A stretch of 7,593 nucleotides of DNA from Chloroflexota bacterium. GTDB taxonomy: Bacteria; Chloroflexota; Dehalococcoidia; Lucifugimonadales; UBA3495. Shown in pieces: positions 5,556 to 7,593 of this stretch (position 1 is the first letter of the stretch; each line of letters starts with the position of its first letter). Both the position numbers and the translations under genes were made by a program. A model generated the notes under the pieces. The model saw nothing but the letters and a program-made list of their open reading frames with translations, did no database searches and had not been told where the DNA came from. The stretch is taken from positions 1-7,593 of the forward strand of contig JADFPM010000129.1 of assembly GCA_022562335.1 (NCBI GenBank). The letters run 5' to 3'.

Positions 5556-6776
5556 CTAAACTTCCGCCCTGGCCTGGAACTCCTTGCGCGCCTCGGCCAG
5601 CAACGCCGGGTCGGCCAGCAGGTCGCAGGCGGTCAGGGCCAGGGCCTTGGCGGTAAAGATGGCGTTGTCCTGGGCCAGGTCCGTCTTGGCAGCTTCGGCC
5701 ATGGCCAGGGAGTGGCCAGGTATCGGGGTTTCGCTGACGGCGAACCGCAGCGCAAAGGACGGGACCACCTGGCTGACGTTGCCGAAATCCGTGGAGCCGC
5801 CGCTTCCCCCGCCGGGAACCGCTTCGTCCAATTTCATGCCCGCCAATTGGGCGTTGGCCTTGATGGACCGGGCCAAAACCGCACTGGGGCGGACGTTCTC
5901 GTACATGGGGTGGGCCGGCAATATCTCCAGCCGGGCGCCGGTCATCTGGGCGGCGCCCTCGGCTACCTGGCTGACCTTTTCAACCACCTGGTTGAGATAT
6001 TCCTGGTCCTTGGAGCGGAGCATGAAGTTGGCCGCCGCGAAATCGGGCACCACGTTGGCCGCTTTGCCGCCGTCGGTGATGACGCCGTGGATGCGGACGT
6101 CGGCCCGCAGGTGCTGGCGCAGCGAGTCTATGCCGGTGAATAGATGAAGCACCGCGTTGAGGGCGTTGATGCCCTCGTGGGGGGCGGCGGCGGCATGGGC
6201 CGCTTTGCCGTGATAGGCGTAACGGTAGCCCACCATGGCCAGGCTCCAGCTTTCATCCATCGGGATATCGGTGGGTATGGCCGTGAGGTTGGAGGCTGGA
6301 TGGGAGGATAGGGCGACATCCACACCTTCGAAGACACCGGCTTCCAACATGCGTATCTTGCCGCCGCCGCCCTCCTCGGCGGGGGTGCCCAGCACCACCA
6401 GCCGGCCGCCCAAAGATCCCATGGCGGCCTGGGCGCCCAGTCCGGCGCCCAGATTGGAAATGGCGATGAGGTTATGGCCGCAGCCGTGGCCGATGTCCGG
6501 CAGCGCATCGTATTCGGCCAGGAGGGCCACCGTGGGGCCGTCTCCCCGGCCGCCCAAGATCGTGGCGCGGAAGGCCGTCTCCACACCGCCGACGCCGCGC
6601 TCCACCTGGAAGCCGTGACGCTCCAGGGAATCGGCCAGCACCGCGGCGGCATGATGCTCCTGGTAGTTAAGCTCGGGATGGGCGTGGATGTCCAGGCTGG
6701 TCTCAACCAGTTCCTCTCGCAGATCGTCCACCGCCTGGATGACAGATTCCAGGTAGCTGCGGTTGAGATCAGTCAT
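5556..6776 (-). CDS. M20 family metallo-amidohydrolase (aminoacylase/AbgB-like)
   Basis: This 406 aa protein is a full-length M20 hydrolase, predicted to cleave an amide bond of an N-acyl amino acid, aminobenzoyl-glutamate-like or dipeptide substrate in the cytoplasm with a two-metal site. Visible motifs are the N-terminal HAHPELNYQEHHAA (31-44), AEYDALPDIGHGCGHNLI (87-104) with Cys99 and His101 as metal ligands, GTPAEEGGGGK (130-140) with the Glu134/Glu135 pair (base and ligand), SSHP with His159, the lid/dimerisation domain beginning YAYHGKAAHAAAAPHEG (186-202), and the C-terminal ligand His355 in IPGHSL. These match the M20D/ACY1L2 group. No signal peptide is seen. The ATG at 6776 is preceded by AAGGAGC at 6-7 bases. 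It follows the TPP enzyme by 191 bp and precedes the VOC gene by 422 bp, so it may be a separate transcript. Substrate unknown. Confidence 0.92.
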   Translation of the reverse strand: MTDLNRSYLESVIQAVDDLREELVETSLDIHAHPELNYQEHHAAAVLADSLERHGFQVERGVGGVETAFRATILGGRGDGPTVALLAEYDALPDIGHGCGHNLIAISNLGAGLGAQAAMGSLGGRLVVLGTPAEEGGGGKIRMLEAGVFEGVDVALSSHPASNLTAIPTDIPMDESWSLAMVGYRYAYHGKAAHAAAAPHEGINALNAVLHLFTGIDSLRQHLRADVRIHGVITDGGKAANVVPDFAAANFMLRSKDQEYLNQVVEKVSQVAEGAAQMTGARLEILPAHPMYENVRPSAVLARSIKANAQLAGMKLDEAVPGGGSGGSTDFGNVSQVVPSFALRFAVSETPIPGHSLAMAEAAKTDLAQDNAIFTAKALALTACDLLADPALLAEARKEFQARAEV

Positions 6777-6967
6777 GGCTGCTCCTTGATCAAAAACTAG
6801 GAACCACCGATGGGCAGGTCTTTCAATGTCCCCCTGGGCCGTTCAGCTATGTTCAGGGCAAAGCCTGCGAAGTGTCTCGGACACAGCGTGACGCCCCCAC
6901 CCCAGATGCTTCGCCGCTGAGGCTGGCTCAGCATGACATTTTCCTTAGATTGTTAGCTTGATCCCAC
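6777..6967. other. Intergenic gap with repeat copy C and an associated inverted repeat
   Basis: The 191 bp between the TPP enzyme and the M20 gene hold repeat copy C (6900-6938). GCGAAG at 6867-6872 is the mirror of CTTCGC at 6909-6914 inside the repeat; the similarity continues as TGTCTCGG against CATCTGGG. Just beside it is a perfect small stem, GTGTC-TCG-GACAC (6872-6884). I see no gene and no convincing promoter for the M20 gene, though TTGAAA about 45 bases before its start could be a -35 element without a good -10. Confidence 0.5.
6900..6938 (-). repeat. Dispersed 39 bp repeat, copy C
   Basis: On the minus strand it begins TGTCATGCTGAGCCAGCC and ends GCGGCGAAGCATCTGGGG. It is the closest to the apparent consensus and differs from copy A at only 4 of 39 positions. 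It lies 30 bp beyond the stop of the TPP enzyme gene. Confidence 0.75.
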
Positions 6968-7593
6968 TTAGCCGCCCGGGAGCGGGGCGGACGGAGGGAA
7001 ATATTCGGCCACGGGTATCTCGATCACGCTGGGGCCGTCCAGAGCCAGCGCCTGCTGCACCGCGTCGGCCACCTCGCCCGGATGCTCCACGTAGAAACCC
7101 TTGGCCCCGTACACCTCGGCCAATTGGTCGAAGCGGGGGTTTTCCAGGTCCACGCCGATGTATTTCTCATCGTAGAAACGCTGCTGCTGGGCCTTCTCCG
7201 CCCCGTGACAGCTGTTGTTCAGGACGATGCTCACCAGGGGGATCTTGTGGCGCACGGCCGTGTTCAATTCCTGGGACGTGTACAGGAAGCCCCCGTCACC
7301 CTGGATGCTGATGGCAGGGCGGTCGGGACGGCCCACCTTGGTGCCCAGGCCAACGCCGAGACCCATGCCCAAACCACCCTGGCCGGCGTAATTGAACATG
7401 GTGCGGGGCATCTCGTAGGAGATGCGGTCGTAGGACAGGCCCGCGGCCACCCCGGCGTCGATGGTCACCATGCAATCCTTGGGCATAACCTTGGCCAGCT
7501 CCAGGTAAAACCTCTGGGGCATCATGGGATCGCCGGTCAGTTCCACCTCCGCCGCCAGCCTGGCCCGGCGCCGGGCCGCCAAGGACTCGATCT
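6968..7593 (-). CDS. TPP-dependent enzyme, acetolactate-synthase-like, C-terminal part (cut by window edge)
   Basis: The frame is open to the right edge, so the true start lies outside; about 208 residues are visible, where whole family members have 530-600. What remains is the pyrophosphate-binding domain. GQGGLGMGLGVGLG is followed by the TPP/Mg motif GDG (7300-7292) and about 25 residues later by NN (7219-7214), as in IQGDGGFLYTSQELNTAV...VSIVLNN. This domain is shared by acetolactate synthase, benzoylformate decarboxylase, oxalyl-CoA decarboxylase and related 2-oxo-acid enzymes, which form or break C-C bonds next to a carbonyl. The missing N-terminal half is needed to choose between them. 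NNSCHGAEKAQQ after the motif differs from the NN..YG of many acetolactate synthases, so I do not call it ilvB. The end AEYFPPSAPLPGG is the native C-terminus, with a TAA stop. The nearest downstream gene is the M20 hydrolase. Confidence 0.88.
   Translation of the reverse strand, partial: IESLAARRRARLAAEVELTGDPMMPQRFYLELAKVMPKDCMVTIDAGVAAGLSYDRISYEMPRTMFNYAGQGGLGMGLGVGLGTKVGRPDRPAISIQGDGGFLYTSQELNTAVRHKIPLVSIVLNNSCHGAEKAQQQRFYDEKYIGVDLENPRFDQLAEVYGAKGFYVEHPGEVADAVQQALALDGPSVIEIPVAEYFPPSAPLPGG

Noticed and set aside
5463..6143. Plus-strand open frame (226 codons) opposite the M20 gene
   Set aside because: It is antisense to a well-supported M20 hydrolase, shows no domain, and begins inside an intergenic repeat.
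7562..7577. Perfect 16 bp palindrome GGCCCGGCGCCGGGCC
   Set aside because: It lies inside the TPP enzyme coding frame where it encodes an Ala/Arg-rich stretch; in GC-rich codons this is likely chance.
1..7593. CRISPR array, tRNA, rRNA, riboswitch or phage integration site
   Set aside because: I looked on both strands and found no regularly spaced repeats, no cloverleaf-like sequence, and no integrase or transposase gene.

Overview
The window is a GC-rich bacterial segment in which every gene I can support lies on the minus strand, so transcription runs from the right edge to the left. The families present are a TPP enzyme, an M20 amidohydrolase, a VOC protein, two carboxymuconolactone-decarboxylase-like (CMD) proteins, a PaaG-like crotonase, a methyltransferase and an alpha/beta hydrolase. 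Together with intergenic repeats of the type TGTCATGCTGAGCC...GCGAAGCATCTGGGG, this reminds me of free-living Chloroflexota (Dehalococcoidia/SAR202-like). That placement is a weak inference from gene style and repeats; no phylogenetic marker is present.

Layout in order of transcription: the C-terminal part of a TPP-dependent acetolactate-synthase-like enzyme (7593-6968, cut by the window edge); a 191 bp gap with one 39 bp repeat; an M20 amidohydrolase (6776-5556); a 422 bp non-coding stretch with two further 39 bp repeats and an inverted repeat; a small VOC protein (5133-4795); two tandem CMD paralogues of 185 aa each (4677-4120 and 4010-3453); a crotonase (3427-2630); a class I SAM methyltransferase (2537-1695); then a chimeric ORF (1626-139) and a broken DUF4411 gene (130-1).

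The first eight genes look like a catabolic or detoxification neighbourhood acting on small organic or CoA-linked compounds. The parts fit together loosely (amide or ester hydrolysis, C-C cleavage, double-bond isomerisation), but no single pathway can be named from sequence alone. The tightest coupling is CMD to crotonase, with 25 bp between them.

The most notable region is the left end. The alpha/beta hydrolase is intact through its catalytic His. Near base 880 it is joined in frame to the metallopeptidase part of an ImmA/IrrE protein, which has lost its usual N-terminal region. That half is followed 8 bp later by the start of its usual partner, DUF4411 (PIN-like), which carries a frameshift. 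GC content falls from about 67% in the hydrolase part to about 50% in the ImmA/IrrE part. This is a recombination scar (or an assembly chimera) between the host gene cluster and a decaying toxin-antitoxin-like module.
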